A DNA stretch of 64,000 nt from BRH-c25 sp035627615 (GTDB lineage Bacteria; Bacillota; Clostridia; Lutisporales; Lutisporaceae): assembly GCA_035627615.1 (NCBI GenBank), contig DASPLL010000025.1, positions 62,001 to 126,000 on the forward strand, read 5' to 3'. The position numbers and the translations under genes were made by a program. Under the pieces are notes generated by a model. That model worked only from the letters and a program-made list of their open reading frames with translations. It did no database searches and was not told where the DNA came from. Within the stretch, counting starts at the first letter, position 1, and each line of letters begins with the position of its first letter. Of this stretch, positions 26,304-34,800 are shown piece by piece.

Positions 26304-27512
26304 TTATTTTGTTCCGGGACTTAAGAGATCAACAATATTTCCATTTTCCAGCTTAATAATCGGGGAAACCGGAGAATTTATAAAATCAGTAAAACCCATG
26401 ATCATTCCTTGATAGATACTGCTGTATATTATGTGCTGGCCTGATTTCAAAATATTGGTACGATCTATCAGAATTCTTATGATATCCGGATCGAACCTGG
26501 TGCCGCGGTTTTCCCAGATACTTTGCAGCGCCTGGATCGGTTTCAGCCCGTTATTGTAAAAGTATCCGCCGACCATCTCATCATAAGCCTGAGCGATGGA
26601 AATTATCCTGCCGAAAAGACTTATCTCAGATCTTTTCTTGCCTTTTGGATACCCGCTGCCGTCATAGCTTTCATAAGAGTCCAATACCCCATATATAATG
26701 GATTCCTTTCTGATTAACGGCAGTTCTTGAGACAGTATCCTCAACTGATTCAAATGAAGATTATAAAAATCTCTGTTTGGTTTTTTACTCTGAAGATGTA
26801 AATCAAACTCTTCCTTTGGTATCTGTGTTATGGAAATGTCTATAAGCAGGTTTGCAAGTGCAAGATCTATCAGTTCCTCCTCCGGGAGCTCCAGGGTAAT
26901 GCCCAGCATAAGGGCAATACTTGTTGTATTTATACTGTGCAATAATGCAATATCTTTATATTCTTTCAGTTCATTCAATTTATCCAGCATTATCCTGTTT
27001 TTCAAAATAGTATCTGCCAGAATTTCTTTAATTTTCTTTGCTCTTGTTTGCAGGTGGGAAGATTCCAATCTTTTTTCAAAGGTGGAGAAGAAAGGAGACT
27101 TACATAGAAAGCTTATATAATTATCTTCCGTGTTTTCAATTTCATCAGCAGCAATAATGGAATTTTTTATGTTTATCCTTGCATCAACGAAAGCGCTTAT
27201 CTCTAAAGGTACCTGAATGTATTCACTATGCTCCTTCCTTATCTTTTTCAATTCTTTGATTAAAGCCGTATTGTTATAACTATGAGTATTATTGAAGGTC
27301 TCTATATTGCATTCAGGAGAAAGCACAATTACCGGCAGCACTCCGGGAACCAGATACTTGATCTTCTGAGCCAGATCATTAGAAATTACCTTATACTGTT
27401 TTATAAGCATCAACCCATCTGATCTGTAAATAGGGTGTAATACTATATCGCCGCTTAGCAGGCCATTTACCTGCTTTATAATAAAAAACTCATTCCCATT
27501 TTTATGTGACAT
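26304..27512 (-). CDS. degenerate HD-GYP domain protein
   Basis: 402 residues, cytoplasmic. The N-terminal ~130 residues are not recognised; the C-terminal ~250 align with HD-GYP cyclic-di-GMP phosphodiesterases, retaining LLHSINTTSIALMLG and YDGSGYPKG, ISIAQAYDEMVGG and RFDPDIIRILI. But the metal-binding HD pair, normally in a LLHDIGK-type motif, is replaced by LLIDISI, and the glutamate/histidine before YDGSGYP is changed to SYES. It is therefore likely a catalytically inactive sensor or c-di-GMP-binding protein rather than a hydrolase. Confidence 0.8.
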   Translation of the reverse strand: MSHKNGNEFFIIKQVNGLLSGDIVLHPIYRSDGLMLIKQYKVISNDLAQKIKYLVPGVLPVIVLSPECNIETFNNTHSYNNTALIKELKKIRKEHSEYIQVPLEISAFVDARINIKNSIIAADEIENTEDNYISFLCKSPFFSTFEKRLESSHLQTRAKKIKEILADTILKNRIMLDKLNELKEYKDIALLHSINTTSIALMLGITLELPEEELIDLALANLLIDISITQIPKEEFDLHLQSKKPNRDFYNLHLNQLRILSQELPLIRKESIIYGVLDSYESYDGSGYPKGKKRSEISLFGRIISIAQAYDEMVGGYFYNNGLKPIQALQSIWENRGTRFDPDIIRILIDRTNILKSGQHIIYSSIYQGMIMGFTDFINSPVSPIIKLENGNIVDLLSPGTK

Positions 27513-27686
27513 TCAAAACTCCCTTCTGCCAAAACAGTAAAGTTGGCCATATAGAATAATTCTTAGAAAACATAAGTTTTTCATATTTATTATATAGCAT
27601 ATAGCTTTTTATTAACAACCCTTATGTACTTAGTGGATCAAAGGGAGGCTTCTGCAAATTATTGATTAAGAAAAGGGTCAAGATGA

Positions 27687-27745
27687 GAAAAGTGTCAGAT
27701 ACCATAGCTGCATCCATAACGGATAATATGATCTGACACTTTTTT
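27687..27745. terminator. terminator after sspH
   Basis: AAAAGTGTCAGAT (27688-27700) pairs with ATCTGACACTTTT (27731-27743) around a 30-base loop; T6 on the plus strand and TTTT on the minus strand. On the minus strand it follows the sspH stop. Confidence 0.7.
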
Positions 27746-27752
27746 ATTATAC

Positions 27753-27932
27753 TTAATGCTCTACAAGGCTGGTCAAAGGTACCTCCTGACTGTTCTTCGG
27801 CTGATTAAGGGGATGGATATTGGCAGTTCCGCTTTTCTCATTCACATTTTCAATATAAACCGGGGTCCCATTATAGGTCACACTGGCCATAACAGGTGAA
27901 GAAGCTATATCACTTGCTCGTCTTTTGTCCAC
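27753..27932 (-). CDS. sspH: small acid-soluble spore protein, H type
   Basis: 59 residues from a GTG start at 27932, preceded by CAGGAGG. The sequence shows the SspH family pattern: RRASDIASSPVMASVTYNGT, VYIENVNEKSGTA, IHPLNQPKN, and the C-terminal EVPLTSLVEH. H-type SASPs accumulate in the forespore core. A forespore (sigma-G) promoter is expected upstream but I could not assign it with confidence. Good evidence that the host forms endospores. Confidence 0.93.
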   Translation of the reverse strand: MDKRRASDIASSPVMASVTYNGTPVYIENVNEKSGTANIHPLNQPKNSQEVPLTSLVEH

Positions 27933-28105
27933 AATATTACCTCCTGAAAAATTTATTTAGTATAGTTTTTACAATAAATTAATCAAGTATTCTTTTACTA
28001 CTGGAGTAAAAAACATTGATTAGCTTTGAGCTTGTTAATCATATGAGGATTATCTCAACAGAGGCAATGTTGGATGGATTTGAGTGGCAAGTCCGGCTTC
28101 AACTA

Positions 28106-28444
28106 TTATAATTCAAGGGGTTTGCCGCTTAAGTGATCAAGGTATTTCTTCTGGGCATCTTTAAATGCTACCAGGATGGCTTTCTGGGAAGAACCGAGAT
28201 AGCGGTCGGTAATTTTGGCCCATACGGAATCGTAAGTCGATTTGATGTTCTCACCTATGAATAAGTCTTTAATAAACCTATCGGTGACAGGAATTATAGC
28301 GTTGCATCCGACCTCAACGATACAGCCGGTATCTCTTTCTATGACGAAACCAATCATGAATTGGCCGTAAAGCTGGGTTATGGGATTGTGCTGCTGAGAT
28401 TTTGAGTTTCCAATAATGTAAATGGTGTTTTCGGAGTAGTTCAT
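28106..28444 (-). CDS. DUF3870 family protein
   Basis: 112 residues, the whole length of the DUF3870 family: TIYIIGNSKSQQHNPITQLY, then GFVIERDTGCIVEVGCNAII and the C-terminal RYLGSSQKAILVAFKDAQKKY. A conserved clostridial family of unknown function, often next to sigma-54-type or catabolic genes; here it is solitary. Strong ribosome binding site AAGGAGGAAG before the ATG at 28444. Cytoplasmic, no signal peptide. Confidence 0.8.
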   Translation of the reverse strand: MNYSENTIYIIGNSKSQQHNPITQLYGQFMIGFVIERDTGCIVEVGCNAIIPVTDRFIKDLFIGENIKSTYDSVWAKITDRYLGSSQKAILVAFKDAQKKYLDHLSGKPLEL

Positions 28445-28546
28445 ATTCTTCCTCCTTAGAAAATATTTTTATTTCAAAACTAAAATATCATAAAAAGTTG
28501 AATAATACAATGAGATATGTGAATTGGGCAACTTTAACAAGCATTG

Positions 28547-28575
28547 TTGACTAAATATTTTGAATAATGTATAAT
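28547..28575 (+). promoter_or_regulatory. promoter of the dipeptidase gene
   Basis: TTGACT (28547-28552), 17-bp spacer, TATAAT (28570-28575). Transcription would begin near 28582, giving a leader of about 140 bases before the start codon. Confidence 0.75.
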
Positions 28576-28581
28576 GAAAAA

Positions 28582-28691
28582 GTAAACTGAATAGCAATAA
28601 TATAGCAATTACTGCTTGATTTACTGGATGTCTCAGAACATTATCGTAATCAAAGCTCAGTAAGTGATTTTTGTCATTTGCTGAGTTTTTT
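28582..28691 (+). ncRNA. attenuator-like leader RNA ahead of pepV-like gene
   Basis: Between promoter and gene lies an intrinsic terminator: CTCAGTAAGTGA (28656-28667) pairs with TCATTTGCTGAG (28673-28684), then TTTTTT. Upstream, TTGATTTAC (28617-28625) can pair with GTAATCAA (28650-28657), overlapping the terminator arm, while AGTAAA (28580-28585) can instead pair with TTTACT (28620-28625). These mutually exclusive pairings suggest regulated termination. No known riboswitch or T-box motif was recognised. Confidence 0.5.
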
Positions 28692-28722
28692 CATTTTAGA
28701 GGAAGAATTGGAGGTAATAGTG

Positions 28723-30090
28723 ATGTTAGATGGAAAAGTTCTCGAACTAAAGGATGAGATCATTGAAAAAGTCAGAGAGTGTGTAAGGATCAGGAGTGTC
28801 ATGGAAGCTCCGCAGCCAGGTATGCCTTTTGGGCAGGGTGTTCATTCGGCGCTGCAGTACACTCTGGGTCTGGCCGGCAGTCTGGGCTTCAGAACAGTTA
28901 ATATGGACAATATGATAGGATATGCGGAATATGGAACTGGAGAGGAAATGATAGCCGTATTGGGTCATATTGATGTTGTCCCTGAAGGGGGAGGCTGGAT
29001 ATATCCGCCTTACGCTGCAGAAATTCATGACGGAAAAATATACGGCAGGGGAGTACTTGACGATAAGGGTGCTACCATAGGGGCGCTATACGCTTTGAAA
29101 GCGATAAAGGATTCTGGTATACAGCTGAAGAGAAGGGTAAGGATAATCTTCGGCACAAATGAGGAGAACGGGAGTAAATGCGCCAAATACTATGCAGAGA
29201 ATGATGAGACCCCTGTGGCAGGTTTTACTCCGGATGCCAGCTATCCGATAATCAATGGAGAAAAGGGCATTGTCAATTGTACATTCAGAAAAGCGCTATC
29301 CGGGAAAGCTGAATCGGGACTGTTGTGGATAAAAGGCGGAACAGCTGTAAATTCGGTTCCTGATTATGCAGAAGCAGCATTTGAAACAGGAAGGCTTGAT
29401 AAGGATAAGCTAGAAAAGGCTGCTAAAGAATACGGAGATATAGAGATTTCCGGGCAGGATAAATTATTGGTGGCTGCTCATGGGAAAACGGCACATGGCG
29501 GCACCCCCGAGGAAGGAGTAAATGCAATCTCTGTATTGATGGGATTCCTGAAGAACTTTGAATTAAAAGGGAAATTGGAAGAGTTTGTAGAATTTTACAA
29601 TAAATATATCGGTTTCACTGTTAACGGGGAGCTGCTGGGAATAGGCATGCAGGATGAAGTGTCTGGTAAGCTGACTGTTAATACAGGCACTATATCAGGC
29701 AGCGGTGACGCCATAGATTTAAGAATGAACCTGAGATATCCCGTTACAAAACGATATGAGGATTTTTCCGATAAATTTTTTGCTTTGATGGAGTCGCAGG
29801 GATTTGAAAGTATTGATATAGTACACAAAAAATGCTTATTTGTAAGTCCTGAAACAGATTTTATCAAAAAACTTCAGAAGGTATATACAGAAAAGACAGG
29901 TAAAGAAGCCAGACTTATTTCATACAGCGGCGGCACTTATGCGAAGGCCTTGAAAAACATAGTCGCCTTCGGGCCGCTTTTTGAAGGTGAGCCTGATCTT
30001 TGCCATCAGGCAAATGAACATATGAGTATTGAAAACCTTATAAAAAATGTACAAATCATTGCTGCAGCTATTCATGAGCTTGCTAACTGA
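28723..30090 (+). CDS. M20-family dipeptidase, PepV-like
   Basis: 455 residues from ATG 28723, behind GGAGG; the frame is open further upstream but only through the leader terminator. Zn-dependent M20 peptidase of the PepV branch: GHIDVVPEGGGW (first metal histidine), GVLDDKGATIGALYAL (bridging aspartate), GTNEENGSK (catalytic glutamate pair) and the final histidine in LCHQANEH. It cleaves N-terminal residues from dipeptides in the cytoplasm. No partner gene; a leader terminator suggests attenuation. Confidence 0.92.
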   Translation: MLDGKVLELKDEIIEKVRECVRIRSVMEAPQPGMPFGQGVHSALQYTLGLAGSLGFRTVNMDNMIGYAEYGTGEEMIAVLGHIDVVPEGGGWIYPPYAAEIHDGKIYGRGVLDDKGATIGALYALKAIKDSGIQLKRRVRIIFGTNEENGSKCAKYYAENDETPVAGFTPDASYPIINGEKGIVNCTFRKALSGKAESGLLWIKGGTAVNSVPDYAEAAFETGRLDKDKLEKAAKEYGDIEISGQDKLLVAAHGKTAHGGTPEEGVNAISVLMGFLKNFELKGKLEEFVEFYNKYIGFTVNGELLGIGMQDEVSGKLTVNTGTISGSGDAIDLRMNLRYPVTKRYEDFSDKFFALMESQGFESIDIVHKKCLFVSPETDFIKKLQKVYTEKTGKEARLISYSGGTYAKALKNIVAFGPLFEGEPDLCHQANEHMSIENLIKNVQIIAAAIHELAN

Positions 30091-30198
30091 TGACATCGGT
30101 GTAAAGTACTTAAACCTCCCATAGTAGTTCAATGGTTTATATCCATAAATCATAGATATATACGTACGGATAACTATTATATATCTGAGGAGGGTATT

Positions 30199-32712
30199 AT
30201 GTTTAACTTGTTGAAAAGTAAAAAAACGACTTCGGAAGTGACACCGGAAGGTAAATTATCTATAATTGACAGGAAAAACAACACACGGGAACTGGATACT
30301 GAACTGCTGAAACACAATCAGGAACGTATAATCAATAAGCTGAGTAATAAGGTTGAGGAAGCAGGATATGTATCAGGGTTACTTACGGATACTATCACCG
30401 ATATAGAAAAATATGTGGAGCTTCAGATGAATTCTGTCGGCAAGGTTGTTGATGAGATCAGCAATTATTCGGCATTGGCGGAGGAAGTTTTTGCAGGTAT
30501 AGAAAATTTGAAGCAGGTATCCGATCATACAATGAATACTGCGAGGCAGGGCAGCGGAGCAGTAGAAAGCTCCAGGGAAGCAATGAAGGAAATAGAAGAT
30601 TCCGTTGAGGGTACAAAGGAGGTCATCAATACATTAAGCTCAAAGGCCGCCAATATAAACGACATGTTGAAGGTGGTAAGGGATATAGCGGATAATACCA
30701 ACCTCTTATCACTTAATGCCGCTATTGAAGCAGCAAGAGCGGGAGATGCAGGAAAAGGATTCTCGGTTGTTGCCCAGGAAGTAAAAAAGCTGGCTCTGCA
30801 CAGTGTTGAATCGATTGAATATATCAAGCAGACTATAAATGAGATAAATGATAATATTGCCAAGACGATAGAATCAATCGGAATCACAATCAGTAAGGTG
30901 AAGGAAGGTACGAAGATCACCGATAATACGATGGAGTCCTTCAACAGTATTATCAATGCCATAAGCACAAATAATGCTATTACGGATGAGATAACAACTT
31001 CAATTTCAACACAGACTCACAACCTGGAGAGTGTGGTCTATTCAACAAAAGAAATGAGTACGACCTTTGAGAAGCTTATGTCCATTGTGGAGACAACCTC
31101 TTCCAATACACAATATACCAAGACGTCACTGGCTAATTTGTATGAGGTTCTTAAAGACCTGAAAACCATTACAGAAAAATTACTGGATAATATCGGAGAT
31201 GAATATAAATCTGTCGTCAGGACATTTCTTCAGGATGAAGTGAAGACCTATGATACTTTATATGCTTATGATTTTGTCGGCAGCCAGGTGCTTTCAAACA
31301 TCCATGCCGGGCTTCTGACCACAGGGTCCTCCGGAGAGGTATCACCAGGAGTAGCCAAAAGCTGGCATCTGGAAAGTGATAACCTGACCTGGGTCTTTGT
31401 TTTGAGAAAAGGGGTCAAGTATCATAATGGCAGAGAAGTCTGTGCAGAAGATGTAAAATACTCCTACCAGAGGATACTGGATCCAAAGTACAAATCTCCG
31501 AATAGCTGGTGCCTGAACTATATTGATGGAGCGGAAGAATTCCAAAAAGGTATGGCAAAGGATGTAAGAGGAATCAAAATACTGGACAGGTACAGGGTAT
31601 CAATCAAGCTAACAGCCCCATATATCGGTTTTCTGACAACCATTGGGCATCACATATGCGCAATTTTAGCCAGGGAAGAAGTAGAAAAGGGCAATATATT
31701 GGTGGGCTGCGGACCTTATATACTTCAGGACAAGCAAAAGACCCATTGTACTTTAACAGGTTTTAAGGATTTCTATGGCGGGCCTCCTTATGTAGATAAA
31801 ATAATTGTTGAATTTGATCCGGAAGATAAAGTAGAAAAGCTTTTAAACGGCGTATATGATTTTATTACTGTTGACAATAAGGACCTGATGACTAAAGTCC
31901 AGGAACTGGGAGACATGTCTGTAATATCAAAAAGCATAGCATCACTTTACTATGCGGGCTTTAATCTTACCTCCAGCTCGGCATGGTCAGCAGAGAAAGA
32001 ATTAAGGAAGGCTTTGAATCATGCGGTCAATAAGAAGAGGATAGTTGAGGAAATAATGAACGGCATGGCTGTAGAGGCAAAGGGTCCTCTGCCGCCGGGC
32101 ATGATTGACAGATCTGTTGTTCAGGGTTACTCCTATGACCCTGAAGCTGCAGTAGAGATACTCAGAAAACATAAAGGCGCTAAAGGTATTGATAAGCTGA
32201 AAATACTTGCCCGCAGTGACAATGACTCCTTGTCCATGATGTTTAACAAGATTACTGACTATATAGTAGAGGATATCAAAGCCATAGGTGTTGACTGCAT
32301 AGTTGAGAAAGTATCGGGAAGCGATTATAGAAAGATGGAGGTCATTCAGAAATATGACCTGTATGTAAAACGATGGATGGCAGACACAAAAGACCCTGAT
32401 AATTTCCTTCAGGCTCTCTTTAATCCGAGCAACGCATCGAATTTTTCAAAATATGACAATACGTCAGTCAGTGAAAAGCTTGAACTTGCAAGAGGTATTG
32501 TACACCCTGAAAAACGGATGGAGTTGTATAAGGAAATAGAAAAAATTATATTTGACGATGCTCCATTTATCTTTCTTTACTATCCGCAGGTATCAATTGC
32601 TTATAGAAAGGCTATGACAGGTATCAATATAAATCCGCTGGGATTATTGAAATATGAGGATATTCTGCTTGGCTCCAATAACGAAAATGCTACTGATATT
32701 ATGCAGCAATAG
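30199..32712 (+). CDS. cytoplasmic methyl-accepting chemotaxis domain fused to an oligopeptide-binding (SBP family 5) domain
   Basis: 837 residues with AGGAGGG before ATG 30199. No signal peptide or membrane helix is seen. Residues ~40-340 are a chemoreceptor signalling domain with the conserved tip DIADNTNLLSLNAAIEAARA and GFSVVAQEVKKLA. Residues ~360-825 match the ABC-type solute-binding family 5 (DppA/OppA): GEVSPGVAKSWHLE, WVFVLRKGVKYHNGREVCAED, GCGPYIL, ALNHAVNKKRIVE. The binding domain is normally exported; here it lies in the cytoplasm at the C-terminus of a receptor. It probably signals to CheA in response to an internal ligand. Confidence 0.9.
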   Translation: MFNLLKSKKTTSEVTPEGKLSIIDRKNNTRELDTELLKHNQERIINKLSNKVEEAGYVSGLLTDTITDIEKYVELQMNSVGKVVDEISNYSALAEEVFAGIENLKQVSDHTMNTARQGSGAVESSREAMKEIEDSVEGTKEVINTLSSKAANINDMLKVVRDIADNTNLLSLNAAIEAARAGDAGKGFSVVAQEVKKLALHSVESIEYIKQTINEINDNIAKTIESIGITISKVKEGTKITDNTMESFNSIINAISTNNAITDEITTSISTQTHNLESVVYSTKEMSTTFEKLMSIVETTSSNTQYTKTSLANLYEVLKDLKTITEKLLDNIGDEYKSVVRTFLQDEVKTYDTLYAYDFVGSQVLSNIHAGLLTTGSSGEVSPGVAKSWHLESDNLTWVFVLRKGVKYHNGREVCAEDVKYSYQRILDPKYKSPNSWCLNYIDGAEEFQKGMAKDVRGIKILDRYRVSIKLTAPYIGFLTTIGHHICAILAREEVEKGNILVGCGPYILQDKQKTHCTLTGFKDFYGGPPYVDKIIVEFDPEDKVEKLLNGVYDFITVDNKDLMTKVQELGDMSVISKSIASLYYAGFNLTSSSAWSAEKELRKALNHAVNKKRIVEEIMNGMAVEAKGPLPPGMIDRSVVQGYSYDPEAAVEILRKHKGAKGIDKLKILARSDNDSLSMMFNKITDYIVEDIKAIGVDCIVEKVSGSDYRKMEVIQKYDLYVKRWMADTKDPDNFLQALFNPSNASNFSKYDNTSVSEKLELARGIVHPEKRMELYKEIEKIIFDDAPFIFLYYPQVSIAYRKAMTGININPLGLLKYEDILLGSNNENATDIMQQ

Positions 32713-32905
32713 CAAAAAATTAAGTGAAAAAGCTTGCTATTTGCAGCAAAGTATGCCATTATTAAGACTAGCTTAAATAAATAGTAAATAATGTAACACA
32801 TATATATTTCAATTAGTACTAAAAATATAGTATATAAAATTTGAAATTCTAGTGGTGAATTATTGCAAAGTGTTTAAGAAATAAGAATTTGGAGGTACAC
32901 AGAAT

Positions 32906-33103
32906 ATGAATGGTACGGTAAAATGGTTCAATGGAGAAAAGGGTTACGGATTTATTACAGGGGAAGACGGCACAGATGTATTTGCACACTTTTCCCAGAT
33001 TAATGCAGAAGGTTACAAGTCGCTGCAGGAAGGTCAGAAGGTTAGTTACACAGTGACTAACGGACCAAAAGGACCACAAGCAGAAAATATTACTATTATA
33101 TAG
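32906..33103 (+). CDS. cold-shock protein
   Basis: 65 residues, a single cold-shock domain with both RNA-binding motifs: GYGFIT (RNP1) and VFAHF (RNP2). RNA chaperone that melts secondary structure in the cytoplasm. Preceded by GGAGG and a long AT-rich upstream region (about 190 bases since the previous gene), consistent with a structured cold-shock leader. Followed by its own terminator. Confidence 0.97.
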   Translation: MNGTVKWFNGEKGYGFITGEDGTDVFAHFSQINAEGYKSLQEGQKVSYTVTNGPKGPQAENITII

Positions 33104-33113
33104 TGAATATTTT

Positions 33114-33149
33114 ACCCCTTGAATAGGATGACTATTTAAGGGGTTTTTA
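33114..33149 (+). terminator. terminator of the cold-shock gene
   Basis: ACCCCTTGAATAG pairs with CTATTTAAGGGGT, one wobble/mismatch near the middle, followed by a T-run. Confidence 0.85.
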
Positions 33150-33283
33150 TTTGTCCGGAATTGATTGACAATTCACCCATACCGGCTTCACTTTCGGCAA
33201 GCTGTGAACATAATTGCCATATGTGGGGTTTTTCTATTTTCATGTATATCCGGGTTTTATATTTGATATAATCAATAAATTAA

Positions 33284-33437
33284 TTGACAAAAGCAAATAT
33301 AAGTAATATTATTATGCTAAAGATTATCAGATAGGTTGCATTAAAGAAGCTTCAAGGAAGAATTAGGCAACCTATGAAATCAAGGTAAATGTTTTGCAAT
33401 ATTTGAATTTCGATGTAAGATGTTTATTGCAAAACAT
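33284..33437 (+). promoter_or_regulatory. promoter and inverted repeats upstream of MarR-GNAT gene
   Basis: Within the 354-base gene-free stretch 33104-33457: promoter TTGACA (33284-33289), 17-bp spacer, TATTAT (33307-33312). Two inverted repeats lie downstream of it: ATAGGTTGC (33331-33339) / GCAACCTAT (33367-33375), and ATGTTTTGCAAT (33389-33400) / ATTGCAAAACAT (33426-33437). They may be MarR operators or leader RNA hairpins. The second pair sits only 20 bases before the start codon. Confidence 0.65.
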
Positions 33438-33457
33438 ATAGATAAGGAGATGAGTTT

Positions 33458-34390
33458 ATGGCAGAGGATATACTGGAAGAAAGGATCGCTATTGTGAGAA
33501 GCTTCAACCGTTTTTTTACCCGCAGGATAGGTGTGCTGCGCGAAGGCCTGCTGCACAGCCCCTATTCCTTGACTGAAGTCAGGATCATGTTTGAGCTTGC
33601 ACACAGTGACAACTACACTGCTTCCGGTCTGGGCCGTGAGCTGGGCCTGGATGCCGGGTACCTGAGCCGCACCCTGACCAAGTTTGAACAGCAGGGGCTT
33701 ATTGAGAAAGTCCGGTCGGAGCAAGACGGGAGACAGTTTTTTCTGCATCTTACGGAGGAAGGAAAAAAGGCTTTTGCTCCTCTGGATCAACGTTCCCGTG
33801 ATGAGGTAGCCGAGATGCTTGGTGACTTCAGTGAAGAAGAACAGCTCCGCCTCTTGAATGCAATGCAAACCATAGAAAACATTATTGATAAAAAGAGCCT
33901 TAAGTACTCGGAGCCTTTCTATCTCAGGACCCATGAACCGGGAGACATGGGTTGGGTCACTCATAGGCATGGTGTGTTATATTTCCAGGAATACAGCTGG
34001 GATGAGCGCTTTGAAGCCCTTGTCGCACAGATTACGGCAGATTTTATCAATAATTATAAGCCTGAGCGGGAGCGCTGCTTTATTGCTGAAATGAACAATG
34101 AGATCGTAGGTTCAGTATTTGTTGTCCAGAGCAGTGAGAAGGTTGCCAAGCTCCGGCTGCTGCTGGTGGAGCCAAAGGCACGTGGCCTGGGCCTTGGAAA
34201 GAGGCTGGTAGGCGAGTGTATCCGCTTTTCCAAGCGTGCCGGGTATGAGAAGCTTATACTGTGGACGAACAGTATACTCACAAATGCCCGGAACATCTAT
34301 AAGAGCTATGGCTTTACACTTGTCGAAGAGGAGGCTCATAACAGCTTCGGCCATGATCTTGTAGGAGAAACATGGGAATTGATGCTTTAA
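33458..34390 (+). CDS. MarR regulator fused to a GNAT acetyltransferase
   Basis: 310 residues. N-terminal MarR winged helix (residues ~1-145: SLTEVRIMFELAHSD, GLDAGYLSRTLTKFEQQGLI, RSEQDGRQFFLHLTEEG) followed by a GNAT domain (residues ~150-310: MNNEIVGSVFVVQSSEKVAK, LLLVEPKARGLGLGKRLVGE, ARNIYKSYGFTLVEEE). Fusions of this order are common in Firmicutes; the acetyl-CoA-using domain may modify a drug or metabolite sensed by the DNA-binding part. Inverted repeats upstream hint at autoregulation. Confidence 0.93.
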   Translation: MAEDILEERIAIVRSFNRFFTRRIGVLREGLLHSPYSLTEVRIMFELAHSDNYTASGLGRELGLDAGYLSRTLTKFEQQGLIEKVRSEQDGRQFFLHLTEEGKKAFAPLDQRSRDEVAEMLGDFSEEEQLRLLNAMQTIENIIDKKSLKYSEPFYLRTHEPGDMGWVTHRHGVLYFQEYSWDERFEALVAQITADFINNYKPERERCFIAEMNNEIVGSVFVVQSSEKVAKLRLLLVEPKARGLGLGKRLVGECIRFSKRAGYEKLILWTNSILTNARNIYKSYGFTLVEEEAHNSFGHDLVGETWELML

Positions 34391-34399
34391 AAAAAAACG

Positions 34400-34800
34400 A
34401 CTTACAGCGATTTACTGGATTTCAGAGAGTCACTGGAGCATAAAATGGTCGAACGTGTTATTGAGAGGGCAAACGATGAAGAAATTGAAGAACTGTTTGA
34501 CGGACTTGGAGTTGCAGACAACGAGGAGGCCCAGCACAATATGGATCATTACTTCCATTACAAGCTGGCGCAGGCATCCAGAAATGTTTTCTTCATGAAT
34601 TTTATTGACACCTATTATGATCTGATCAGTGAAATTGCCAAGAAGAGCCACCGGGACCAGGTCAGGCGTGAACAGATTGCAGAAGAGCATCTTGCAATAG
34701 CAAAGGCAATTGCCAGCCGCGATAAGAAAGCAGCAAAACAGGCCGTAAGACATCATATGAAGATGGTAGATAAGAAAATTGAGAGTGATGATCTTCAAAA
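34400..34800 (+). pseudogene. GntR/FadR-type regulator, C-terminal (FCD) remnant
   Basis: The frame reads DLLDFRESLEHKMVERVIER, then a helical FCD ligand-binding domain with NMDHYFHYKLAQASRNVFF and EEHLAIAKAIASRDKKAAKQ. The N-terminal winged helix is missing: the segment begins 10 bases after the MarR-GNAT stop. Near 34790 the frame leaves FCD-like sequence and enters the nucleotide sequence of an ABC permease in another frame, so a deletion joined the two genes. Confidence 0.85.
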
